A stretch of DNA of 55,879 nucleotides from Comamonadaceae bacterium (lineage in GTDB: Bacteria > Pseudomonadota > Gammaproteobacteria > Burkholderiales > Burkholderiaceae_C): positions 1 to 55,879 of the forward strand of contig CANJNC010000019.1 in the NCBI GenBank assembly GCA_947475685.1, written 5' to 3'. Position numbers and translations under genes: made by a program. Positions 26,905 through 34,209 of this stretch are shown here, one piece after another; within the stretch, counting starts at the first letter, position 1, and every line of letters begins with the position of its first letter. The notes under the pieces are model-generated. The model saw only the letters and a list, made by a program, of their open reading frames with translations. It was not told where the DNA came from and did no database searches.

Positions 26905-27716
26905 AAAATTTATCGCAAAAGAGCTTTACCTTATTGGGGTTTGGTGCCATTGGTCAAGCTGTGCTTGAAGGTTTGAAAAATCGACTAGACGTGGTCGCCT
27001 CGCACATTGTGGTGAGACCCGAGCGGGTGAGTGCCGTTCAAGCGCAGGTAAATGCTTTGTACCCTATCCCTGTTGTTGTTTGTTCGCAGGTGCCCCAAGA
27101 TGCTGGCTTGGTGTTGGAATGTGCAGGGCACTCGGCACTCAAAGCGCATGTGTTGCCTGCTCTAGAGCGCGGGCTTGATTGTGCCATTCTCTCGATTGGT
27201 GCACTCTCAGAGTTGGGTTTGTTGGAGGACTTGGAGCTGGCCGCTAAGAGGGGTCCTGCACAACTGCATTTGCTCAGTGGTGCCATTGGTGGGATCGACG
27301 CATTGGCGGCGGCCAAATTGGCTGGCTTAAAGAGTGTGCAATATACAGCTCGAAAGCCTCCCTTGGGTTGGCTTGGGACGGTTGCTGAAGAAAGCTTGGA
27401 TCTGAAAAATTTACGCGCTGCCCAGATTATTTTGCAAGACACTGCAAGGCAAGCTGCAAGGCTTTACCCCAAAAATGCAAATGTAGCGGCGACCATTTCT
27501 TTGGCCGGCCTGGGACTGGATCTGACGCAGGTCTGTTTGATGGCGGATCCAGAGGTCACACAAAACATTCATGAAATTCACGCTCAAGGTGACTTTGGCG
27601 AAATGCATATCACCATGATGGGAAAGCCTTTGGCCAACAATCCAAAGACCTCTGCGTTGACGGTCTTGAGTGCACTTCGTTTTTTAAACAATCAAGTCTC
27701 ACGCGTGACCATTTGA
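26901..27716 (+). CDS. L-aspartate dehydrogenase (NadX-like)
   Basis: A 271-residue protein with a Rossmann motif GFGAIGQA (about 14) and the NadX/DUF108 catalytic domain: LLSGAIGGIDALAAAKLAGL, YPKNANVAAT with the key Asn/Ala segment, NIHEIHAQGDFGEM with the catalytic His, and NPKTSALT. NadX interconverts aspartate and iminoaspartate/oxaloacetate with NAD(P). The start codon is TTG overlapping the upstream TGA. NAD synthesis genes (nadA, nadC) are absent, so a catabolic or non-canonical role, such as forming or using an amino or imino acid, is likely. Close relatives may act on substrates other than aspartate. Confidence 0.9.
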   Translation: MKNLSQKSFTLLGFGAIGQAVLEGLKNRLDVVASHIVVRPERVSAVQAQVNALYPIPVVVCSQVPQDAGLVLECAGHSALKAHVLPALERGLDCAILSIGALSELGLLEDLELAAKRGPAQLHLLSGAIGGIDALAAAKLAGLKSVQYTARKPPLGWLGTVAEESLDLKNLRAAQIILQDTARQAARLYPKNANVAATISLAGLGLDLTQVCLMADPEVTQNIHEIHAQGDFGEMHITMMGKPLANNPKTSALTVLSALRFLNNQVSRVTI

Positions 27717-27782
27717 TGAAAGCACGATGCCGTGGTTTTTTTAGCCTGGGTTGTTCAATGGATTTTTTATAGGAGCACTCGC

Positions 27783-28787
27783 ATGTTCACTTACATTCGC
27801 GGCACATGGCTTGTTTTGATGTTCTCTTCAATGCTTGCTGGCGCCAACGCACAATCCCCTATCCATGCAGCGTCTGCGGTTGAAAAAAATTTAGCCTCCG
27901 ATAAATTTACAATTGTGGCCCCTTTCCCCCCGGGTGGTCCGGTGGATATGCTGGCAAGAATATTGGCAGAAGGTTTGCAAAAATTTTATTCTCAAAGTGC
28001 TCTGGTCGAAAACTTGCCCGGTGCGCAAGGCAACCTTGGGATGGATAAAGTCAAAAAAGCCAAACCCGATGGCCATACGTTGCTTGTGATTCCGGCAGGC
28101 AACTTGACCATCAATCCCACCTTGATGAGAAATTTCCCTTTTCAGGTGGATCGAGATTTTGCAGCCATCACCATGATTGCAAAGGCCCCCAATGTGTTGG
28201 TGGCGAGTACGCAGGTGCAGGTTAAAAATGTAAAAGAATTGATTGACCTGGCCAAGAGCAAGCCCAACACATTGTCCTATGCCTCTCCAGGCATTGGCAG
28301 TGGCTTGCATTTGGCTGGCGAGTTGTTTAAGCAACAAGCCGGTGTGGATTTGTTGCACGTGCCTTACAAGGGTACAGCGCCCGCCTTGAACGATGTGCTG
28401 GGAGGCACCGTTCCCCTGATGTTTAGTAACTTACCCGCCACCTTGCCACACATCCGAAGTGGTAAGTTGGTGGCTTTGGGAATCACGGATGTGGTGCGCT
28501 CTGGTGTAGCGGGTGATTTGCCAACCTTGCAAGAGCAAGGCATCAAAGGTGTTGTGGTGACCTCTTGGTATGGTTTATTATCCTCTGCAGGAACTCCTAG
28601 TGACATCACATCCCAATTGGCCAAAGATGCGCAGTTGATCTTCACTCAAGTCCACATCAAAGAGCAACTCAGAGCACAAGGCTTGATCGAGGTTTTACAA
28701 AAACCAGATGAGTTTGCATCCTACATTGCTCAAGAGACGTCGACGTGGGCCAAAATCATTCGATCAAAGCACATCGAGGCTGAATAA
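27783..28787 (+). CDS. Bug/TctC-family substrate-binding protein
   Basis: A 334-residue member; the ATG at 27783 is chosen for the AGGAG seven bases upstream over an ATG at 27732. The signal peptide is followed by an unusually long spacer (about residues 25-42, SPIHAASAVEKNLAS) before the first ligand loop VAPFPPGGPVDMLAR. VENLPGAQGNLG, PDGHTLLVIPAGN (GHT rather than GYT) and HVPYKGTAPALNDVLGG follow. It overlaps the next SDR gene by one base. An operon with two importers, this protein and the ABC system, suggests two related substrates or a primary and secondary uptake route. Confidence 0.94.
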   Translation: MFTYIRGTWLVLMFSSMLAGANAQSPIHAASAVEKNLASDKFTIVAPFPPGGPVDMLARILAEGLQKFYSQSALVENLPGAQGNLGMDKVKKAKPDGHTLLVIPAGNLTINPTLMRNFPFQVDRDFAAITMIAKAPNVLVASTQVQVKNVKELIDLAKSKPNTLSYASPGIGSGLHLAGELFKQQAGVDLLHVPYKGTAPALNDVLGGTVPLMFSNLPATLPHIRSGKLVALGITDVVRSGVAGDLPTLQEQGIKGVVVTSWYGLLSSAGTPSDITSQLAKDAQLIFTQVHIKEQLRAQGLIEVLQKPDEFASYIAQETSTWAKIIRSKHIEAE

Positions 28788-29593
28788 TGGATTTGGGTAT
28801 TTCGGGTAAAAAAGCCTTGGTGTGTGGTGCCTCTCAGGGCTTGGGTTATGCTTGTGCGCAGTCATTGGTCAATGAGGGTGTGGAGGTGGTGATTGCGGCG
28901 CGCACTTTGGTGAATTTGCAACAAGCGCAACTCGCGCTTGAGCAAGCACAGTTGCAATGGGCTCAGAAGAACCATTCAAAAGCTGTGGGTGTACACATTC
29001 AATGTGTGGACGTCACCACTCAACAAGGGCGCGAACAAATCAAATCGACTCACCCCGAGATCGATATTTTGGTGACCAATGCGGGGGGTCCAGCCTCGGG
29101 TGACTTTAGAGACTGGACGCGCAGTGATTGGCTCGATGCCTTAGAGGCCAATATGCTAAGTCCCATTGAATTGATCAAAGCCTATATTGATCCGATGATC
29201 AGCAAAGGGTATGGTCGAATCATCAACATCACCTCCAGTGCAGTCAAGTCACCACTGCCGGCACTTGGTTTGTCCAATGGTGCACGCGCGGGTTTGACAG
29301 GTTTTGTGGCCGGACTGGCCAGACAAAGTGTTGCAAATGGCGTCACCATCAATAACTTGTTACCAGGCACTTTTGAAACCGATCGACTGAGGGCGAACTT
29401 TACGCACCAAGCCAACGCACAAGGCGTGCCTTATGACCGGGTGATTCAAGATCGATTAGACAAGCACCCTGCCAAGCGTTTTGGTCAAGCGCATGAGTTA
29501 GGTCAAGCTTGTGCCTTCTTGTGTGGTGTTCACTCGGGCTATATCAACGGACAAAACCTGTTGCTTGATGGAGGCTCTTTTTTAGGAAGTTGA
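28787..29593 (+). CDS. SDR-like protein with a non-standard catalytic site
   Basis: A 268-residue SDR-fold protein with the variant nucleotide motif CGASQGLG (13-20) and TNAGG near 98. Aligning the end of the active-site helix, the usual Tyr-x-x-x-Lys is replaced by Ser163 and Arg167 (LSNGARAGL), while Ser150/151 is present. It ends INGQNLLLDGGSFLGS. This matches a known subgroup of 3-oxoacyl-ACP-reductase-like SDRs described as lacking a perfect catalytic tetrad. A reductase reaction by the normal mechanism is therefore doubtful. It overlaps the TctC stop by one base and is the last gene of the long operon. Confidence 0.88.
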   Translation: MDLGISGKKALVCGASQGLGYACAQSLVNEGVEVVIAARTLVNLQQAQLALEQAQLQWAQKNHSKAVGVHIQCVDVTTQQGREQIKSTHPEIDILVTNAGGPASGDFRDWTRSDWLDALEANMLSPIELIKAYIDPMISKGYGRIINITSSAVKSPLPALGLSNGARAGLTGFVAGLARQSVANGVTINNLLPGTFETDRLRANFTHQANAQGVPYDRVIQDRLDKHPAKRFGQAHELGQACAFLCGVHSGYINGQNLLLDGGSFLGS

Positions 29594-29612
29594 GATAAAT
29601 ACGCGCACAGTC

Positions 29613-30575
29613 TCAGAGATCCAACTCGAGCAGTTCACTTTTACATCCTGAGACACAAATCATCATGACGGTGTTCTTGTTTTTTTCTTGATCACTCAAA
29701 ACACTGTCCAAATGATCGGGTAGGCCGCTGATAACGCGTGTTTCACAGGCTCCGCAGACACCTTCCTCGCAACTGGTGGCGACCTCAATGTCGTGCAGTC
29801 TGAGTGCTTGTAGGAGGGTCGTTTGAGGGCCAACTTCAATTGTTTTCTTGGACCGTTTAAGACAGACGGTATAGGTGGCTTTGGCTTCAGTGCTTTTTTG
29901 TACCTCAAGCGCTTTAAAGCGTTCAATGTGCGCGTGATGAAGTCCTAAGCTTGCGCAAGCATTGAGAAAGGCGTTGAGCATGGGCTCGGGGCCACATGCG
30001 TAGAGTTGACAGGTATCGCTGTTCAATGAAGCGGTTTTAATTCTTTGCTCAATCAATTGGTGTAGATTGGGAGGGGCTGCATGGATGTCATCAAAGTGCC
30101 AATGCACGGGAACTCCAAATTGGGCAACTTCATCTTGAAAGGCTGTAGAGCCTTGAGATTTGGCTGCATAGATCATCTCAAATGAGGCATTCAAGGCTTT
30201 GAGTCGATGCGCCATGGAGATGAGGGGCGTGACGCCAATGCCACCGGCAATCAACAAGGTGTGCTTAAAGTTCTCTTGTAGGGCAAAGTTGTTGCTTGGA
30301 GGATTGATCTCCAAGCGCATACCCACTCGCAAGTTGTCGTGAATCCATCTCGACCCTCCTTGCGATGCGGGGTCTTTTAAAACCCCCAAAACATATCTCC
30401 CCTTTTCAGCGGGGTCGTTCATCAAAGAGTAACTTTTGGTCAATCCATGGGGAAGTTGGATGTCAATGTGATCGCCGGCAGCAAATGCGGGTAGATCCGC
30501 TTGATCTGTGGAATTGAGTTCGATACGGATGATGTCATCGGTTTCAAATCGAATGGTTTTAACCAAGGCAAGCAT
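29613..30575 (-). CDS. phthalate/vanillate oxygenase-type reductase (FMN/FAD, NAD, 2Fe-2S)
   Basis: A 320-residue class IA-like reductase. The order is a flavin domain (KSYSLMNDP near 50), an NAD domain (GGIGVTPLISM near 113; YACGPEPML near 194) and a C-terminal plant-type 2Fe-2S domain with Cys in CEEGVCGAC (about 271-279) and CVSGCK. It passes electrons from NAD(P)H to the Rieske oxygenase encoded just upstream (48 bases). The start at ATG 30575 is preferred over TTG 30587. It is the last gene of the minus-strand Rieske operon and convergent with the SDR gene. Confidence 0.94.
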   Translation of the reverse strand: MLALVKTIRFETDDIIRIELNSTDQADLPAFAAGDHIDIQLPHGLTKSYSLMNDPAEKGRYVLGVLKDPASQGGSRWIHDNLRVGMRLEINPPSNNFALQENFKHTLLIAGGIGVTPLISMAHRLKALNASFEMIYAAKSQGSTAFQDEVAQFGVPVHWHFDDIHAAPPNLHQLIEQRIKTASLNSDTCQLYACGPEPMLNAFLNACASLGLHHAHIERFKALEVQKSTEAKATYTVCLKRSKKTIEVGPQTTLLQALRLHDIEVATSCEEGVCGACETRVISGLPDHLDSVLSDQEKNKNTVMMICVSGCKSELLELDL

Positions 30576-30622
30576 TGTGAGAAACAAAAAGAAAAGGGAG
30601 AGGAAAAAAAGAGTGTATTTTC

Positions 30623-31669
30623 TTAAATTTTGATCTTGTCCAATTGTTCATTGGCCAAATTCTTAAGAATTCGCCTCATTCTAACAATACCCATGTCATG
30701 CTGGTACAAGTGCTCTCGCAAATTTGCATCAGGTTCGAATTGTTCCATGGCCACTCTATCTTGTTCAAGCACTTGCCAGTGGCGTGCTTCAAGTCGATTT
30801 TTGTACAAAAATCTCCACGTGTCTCTTTGCCAGCCTGAGACTTTTCTGCATCTCCAAAAGAAGATGCCACTGGCTTGTCTGGAGATGGGGACGTAAGCGC
30901 CAATGATGGTGAAGCTTCCTCCAGGACCACCTGTTTTGGGGTATGGAATTTCAAGGCGCATCAAGTGAATCCCAGTATCAATCCACTCGGTCCAGTCAAA
31001 ATTCACGTTGCGTTGGCCTTTTTTCTCAAAAGAAAAACCTGTTTCAGTGTCTCTGATTTGGAATTCTGCAGTGATGTCTCCGTCGGCCATGGTGTGAGAC
31101 TGCCTGTGAAGATAAGCGCCGTGCATGGGATCCATCACATTGTCCATGACGTAGCGATAGTCACAACCCCATTCCGTGTAACAAAGAAAAGATGACCATT
31201 CCTGCGAGGTCAGCTCTGGGGGAAGGTTCAACGTGGGCGCGACTTCAATGTGGGGATCCGTGGCGTTGTAGGCAAAGATGACACCATTGCGTTCTGTGAT
31301 TTGAAAATTGCGTGTGGCTTTTGATCCTTCAAGTTTGCAGCCAGGGCTGCCCGGTACTTTGGTGACAACGCCATCCTCTCGAACTTCGATGCCATGATAG
31401 GCGCAGGCCAAACGATCCCCCAAGTTCACGCCCATCGACAAGGGTGCACCTCTATGGGGGCAATGATCTTCAAGGGCTTTGACTTTGCCATTTGAATCTC
31501 GCCAAAGAACCAATTTATAGCCAAGACGTCTAAGCGAAAGAGGGGACTCTTTTACAAAGTGTGAAGGACAAATGGCATGCCAAAAGTTCTCAAGCCCTCT
31601 GGCTAGAACGCTTTCAGTTGGATCAGGGTTGTGTTGATGCAAGAGGTGATGTGGTGTGTTTTGGTTCAT
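30623..31669 (-). CDS. Rieske non-heme iron oxygenase, phthalate/vanillate-type alpha subunit
   Basis: A 348-residue oxygenase. The Rieske cluster ligands are Cys70/His72 (CPHRGAPL) and Cys89/His92 (CAYHG). The mononuclear iron site is Asp180, His183 and His188 in the segment NVMDPMHGAYLH, with a further carboxylate expected near the C-terminus. It belongs to the alpha-only group (phthalate 4,5-dioxygenase, vanillate demethylase), so no beta subunit is needed. It would hydroxylate or demethylate an aromatic acid with the reductase at 29613. The extradiol VOC gene of the same operon would then open the ring; this order is inferred. Confidence 0.94.
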   Translation of the reverse strand: MNQNTPHHLLHQHNPDPTESVLARGLENFWHAICPSHFVKESPLSLRRLGYKLVLWRDSNGKVKALEDHCPHRGAPLSMGVNLGDRLACAYHGIEVREDGVVTKVPGSPGCKLEGSKATRNFQITERNGVIFAYNATDPHIEVAPTLNLPPELTSQEWSSFLCYTEWGCDYRYVMDNVMDPMHGAYLHRQSHTMADGDITAEFQIRDTETGFSFEKKGQRNVNFDWTEWIDTGIHLMRLEIPYPKTGGPGGSFTIIGAYVPISRQASGIFFWRCRKVSGWQRDTWRFLYKNRLEARHWQVLEQDRVAMEQFEPDANLREHLYQHDMGIVRMRRILKNLANEQLDKIKI

Positions 31670-31687
31670 GTGAAAAACTCCAGAGAT

Positions 31688-31915
31688 TCATCGACCTAGT
31701 TTGGACATTTCTTGTTGAAAAGACTCAGGCGTCCAATCTTTTCCATCTGCGCATGCTGAGCCGGTCGAATTCAAATAGGTCGTCAAACTATGGAGATCGT
31801 GAAAACCCTGTGCAAAGGCCCGTTCAATGGAGTCTGCAAGTAAATTCTCAAAGCTTGTGGGTTCATGGTCGCGGGTTTGAAGCGCGACGTGATAAAGCGA
31901 GTCGGTCGTGTTCAT
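31688..31915 (-). CDS. small protein in the Rieske operon (recombinase-like HTH-type, tentative)
   Basis: A 75-residue acidic protein fitting exactly between the VOC and Rieske genes on the same strand, with an AAGGA site 11 bases before the ATG. It has SFENLLADSIERAFAQG followed by LHSLTTYLNSTG and a C-terminal WTPESFQQEMSKLG. I recall similar small proteins named 'recombinase-like helix-turn-helix domain' beside ring-hydroxylating oxygenases, but no function is established. Despite that name nothing suggests recombination; an accessory role to the oxygenase is more likely. The position and conserved pattern make it a real gene. Confidence 0.7.
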   Translation of the reverse strand: MNTTDSLYHVALQTRDHEPTSFENLLADSIERAFAQGFHDLHSLTTYLNSTGSACADGKDWTPESFQQEMSKLGR

Positions 31916-31955
31916 GGAGATGGTCCTTGATAAGATAATGTGCAGCGAGAGGTTG

Positions 31956-32918
31956 CTATTTTGGCGTATCCGTCATGAATTGGCCACTGGGAGCCTGAGC
32001 CTCGATTTGTCTGCGTGTATGACCATCGATGCCACCCTTGATGGCCCATTCTGCAAACATGGTCGGACCGGGTGTGATTTCTCTGGCGATCCATTCAGGC
32101 GTTAACTCATCTTCATCCGCATAATACTCCACCAGTGCGCCCGTGGGTGCATGAAAGTACCAAAAGATGGCGGACGAAACCGGGTGTTTGCCTGGCCCGA
32201 GTTCTGTCTTCCAGCCGCACCTTGACATGTGCAATCCGCCGCCAAAAACTTCGTGCAAGTCTCTGACCGTGAATGCAATGTGATTGAGGCCAACACGTTT
32301 GTCGGGCAACTCGAGCAAAAATAAGTCGTGATGTCCGCCATTCGGAGTGCACCTTAAAAAGTGCCCGCGATTGGGGTAACTGTCAGAGAGGGTAAAGCCC
32401 AGGAACTTTTGATAAAAGGCAGAGGACTCGCTCAGGTTGGCGACGAAAAGTACGATGTGCCCCACTTCGATGGGTGTTGCTTTGTCATAAATAGGGCTGG
32501 GTTGGTTGATCCTTTGGCGTTGATCCCAACTGTTGGTGACAGCCGCCTTGAGAGTCAGTTCTTTTTTTCGACTCACTGCAATGGACACGCTCAGACCGCT
32601 TGGGTCTTTGAATTTGATCAAACCCGGGTGTTGCTCAAAACTTGGAAGGCTTGAAAGTTTGGAGGTGAAATGATCCAAAGTTGCTTGGTCTTTGACGCAC
32701 CAAGTGACCTCTCTGAGCGTGGGATCTTTCTCAAAGCCATTGGGCAGTTGCGAATCGGTACTGGCATGCACACTCACTTGTGCGCCATTGAGCGACTCAA
32801 ATAAGAGCGCATTGCTGCTGGCGTCTTTGAGTGTCAGGCCCCAATCGATATAAAACTTGCGAGCACTCTCCAAATCAAGTGCAGTCAACGTCACTTTCTC
32901 AATGCCTTGTAAATGCAT
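31956..32918 (-). CDS. VOC-family extradiol dioxygenase-like protein (paralogue 2)
   Basis: A 320-residue two-domain VOC protein. The start at 32918 has GGGAG nine bases upstream; an earlier ATG would add 11 residues. Metal ligands are kept in the second domain: His in GHIVLFV, His in LNHIAFTV and Glu in ALVEYYADE. Segments such as LHEVFGGG and the run from GPGKHPVSSA to IFWYFHAP are nearly shared with the protein at 8671, so the two are paralogues. It is the first gene of the Rieske operon, and a perfect palindrome lies 32 bases upstream. Probable role: ring cleavage of the diol made by the oxygenase. Confidence 0.87.
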   Translation of the reverse strand: MHLQGIEKVTLTALDLESARKFYIDWGLTLKDASSNALLFESLNGAQVSVHASTDSQLPNGFEKDPTLREVTWCVKDQATLDHFTSKLSSLPSFEQHPGLIKFKDPSGLSVSIAVSRKKELTLKAAVTNSWDQRQRINQPSPIYDKATPIEVGHIVLFVANLSESSAFYQKFLGFTLSDSYPNRGHFLRCTPNGGHHDLFLLELPDKRVGLNHIAFTVRDLHEVFGGGLHMSRCGWKTELGPGKHPVSSAIFWYFHAPTGALVEYYADEDELTPEWIAREITPGPTMFAEWAIKGGIDGHTRRQIEAQAPSGQFMTDTPK

Positions 32919-32949
32919 GGTCACTCCCTGGGCGTTTCTATGGTGAGAC

Positions 32950-32971
32950 ACTGTTTCTGATTTGAAACAGT
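32950..32971. promoter_or_regulatory. palindromic operator candidate upstream of the Rieske operon
   Basis: ACTGTTTC-N6-GAAACAGT is a perfect inverted repeat with 8-base arms and a TGATTT spacer, 32 bases before the VOC start at 32918. The size and symmetry fit a dimeric regulator such as an IclR- or GntR-family protein. No regulator gene lies in this operon; the nearest is the IclR gene at 24365. Confidence 0.6.
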
Positions 32972-33040
32972 ATTTGAATTTTAACTCAGAAAGGCCGGCA
33001 AGAGTTCATTGGGGACGCAACTTCAAAGTGAGAAGGAACA

Positions 33041-33073
33041 AAAAAAAGCGTCGACTACAAGTCGACGCTTTTT
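33041..33073 (-). terminator. intrinsic terminator of the TctC gene at 33091
   Basis: GCGTCGACT-ACA-AGTCGACGC (33048-33068) forms a 9-base perfect stem. On the minus strand it is followed by a run of seven T, 18 bases after the TctC stop. The T-run on the other side means it may also act in the plus direction. Confidence 0.93.
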
Positions 33074-33090
33074 GGGACAACACATTGCTT

Positions 33091-34065
33091 TTAGTCGATC
33101 TTGATATTTCCCGCTTTGATGACAGGTGACCAAAAATGGATCTCTTTTGAGATGAATTCTGAAAACTTCTCACTGCCCAGTGCCAAGGGGGTGAGCCCAA
33201 TGGAGGGGTCAGAAAACCTAGTGAACATCTCTGGTGTGGACAAAATGGCAGTGATTTCCTTCTCTAGCCTTGTGGTAATGGCCTTTGGTGTGTTGACTGC
33301 AACTGAAATACCTACCCAAGAGACGGCTTTGACACCAGGGGCAAATTCTTCAAGGGTTGGCGTATCGGGGAAGTAAGGAACTCTTTTTTCGGAAGTTACC
33401 GCAAGAATGCGCACCTTGCCTGCCTTCACCAACTCAGAGGCGCTTGCTGTGAGAACCATATCCAAGCGCCCACCCAAGAGGTCAGTGAGGGCCGGCGAAG
33501 GACCTTTATAAGGGATATGGGTCATTTGAAGATTCAAGTTTTGTTTGAGCAACTCTGCAGCCAAATACCCCGATGTCCCAACGCCAGCAGAAGCGTAATT
33601 GATGGTGCCGGGCTTGTCTTTGGCCATGGCCAAAAAGTCTTGAATGGATTTTGCGGGGTGATCAGTTCGCACAATGATGTATTGAGGATAAACCCCCAAC
33701 AAAGCGAGATGATGGAAGTCCTTGACGGGATCGTATGCAATTTTGTTGTACATCAAAGGACCTGGAGCGATAGAGGAGTTGAATGTGGCCAAAAGCGTAT
33801 ACCCATCCGCAGGCGCTTTGGCAACCAAGTCGGTGCCAAGGGTTGATCCCGCACCAGGCTTGTTCTCTATCACCACAGACTGTTTCAAGGCAATAGCAAG
33901 CTTTTCTGCAAAGAGACGCAAGGCGTTTTCAGCTGCTGTACCCGCAGCAAAAGGCATGACCAATTTCAACGATTGGTTGGGATAACCTTGCGCATAAAGT
34001 GTGGGTAGTGCAAAAACCAAAATCAGGCCTAGTGAAAGGCGGCGCATGAGGCTGGATATTTTCAT
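33091..34065 (-). CDS. Bug/TctC-family substrate-binding protein
   Basis: A 324-residue member. ATG 34065 with AGGAT upstream gives a normal signal peptide (LGLILVFALPTLYA, mature end near QGYPNQS); an earlier ATG would add an implausible 23 residues. The first ligand loop is VMPFAAGTAAENALRL, in which the usual GG-x-x-D is replaced by GTAAEN: the second Gly and the Asp are both gone. PADGYTLLATFNSS and HIPYKGPSPALTDLLGG are normal. The missing Asp suggests a different ligand geometry. It is monocistronic, closed by the terminator at 33041 and divergent from the FAD monooxygenase. Confidence 0.93.
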   Translation of the reverse strand: MKISSLMRRLSLGLILVFALPTLYAQGYPNQSLKLVMPFAAGTAAENALRLFAEKLAIALKQSVVIENKPGAGSTLGTDLVAKAPADGYTLLATFNSSIAPGPLMYNKIAYDPVKDFHHLALLGVYPQYIIVRTDHPAKSIQDFLAMAKDKPGTINYASAGVGTSGYLAAELLKQNLNLQMTHIPYKGPSPALTDLLGGRLDMVLTASASELVKAGKVRILAVTSEKRVPYFPDTPTLEEFAPGVKAVSWVGISVAVNTPKAITTRLEKEITAILSTPEMFTRFSDPSIGLTPLALGSEKFSEFISKEIHFWSPVIKAGNIKID

Positions 34066-34209
34066 TTTGATCCTGTTGAATAAAAAGTTTTTGATATAGA
34101 TTAAGATCGAGCAATTGAATTTATTTCTTTCCATTCTATGAGCAAATGTTCCGGTCGGTTTTTAGGAAGTGCCATTTTTTTTGTGGTATCTTGGTAAATA
34201 TTTTGAAAA

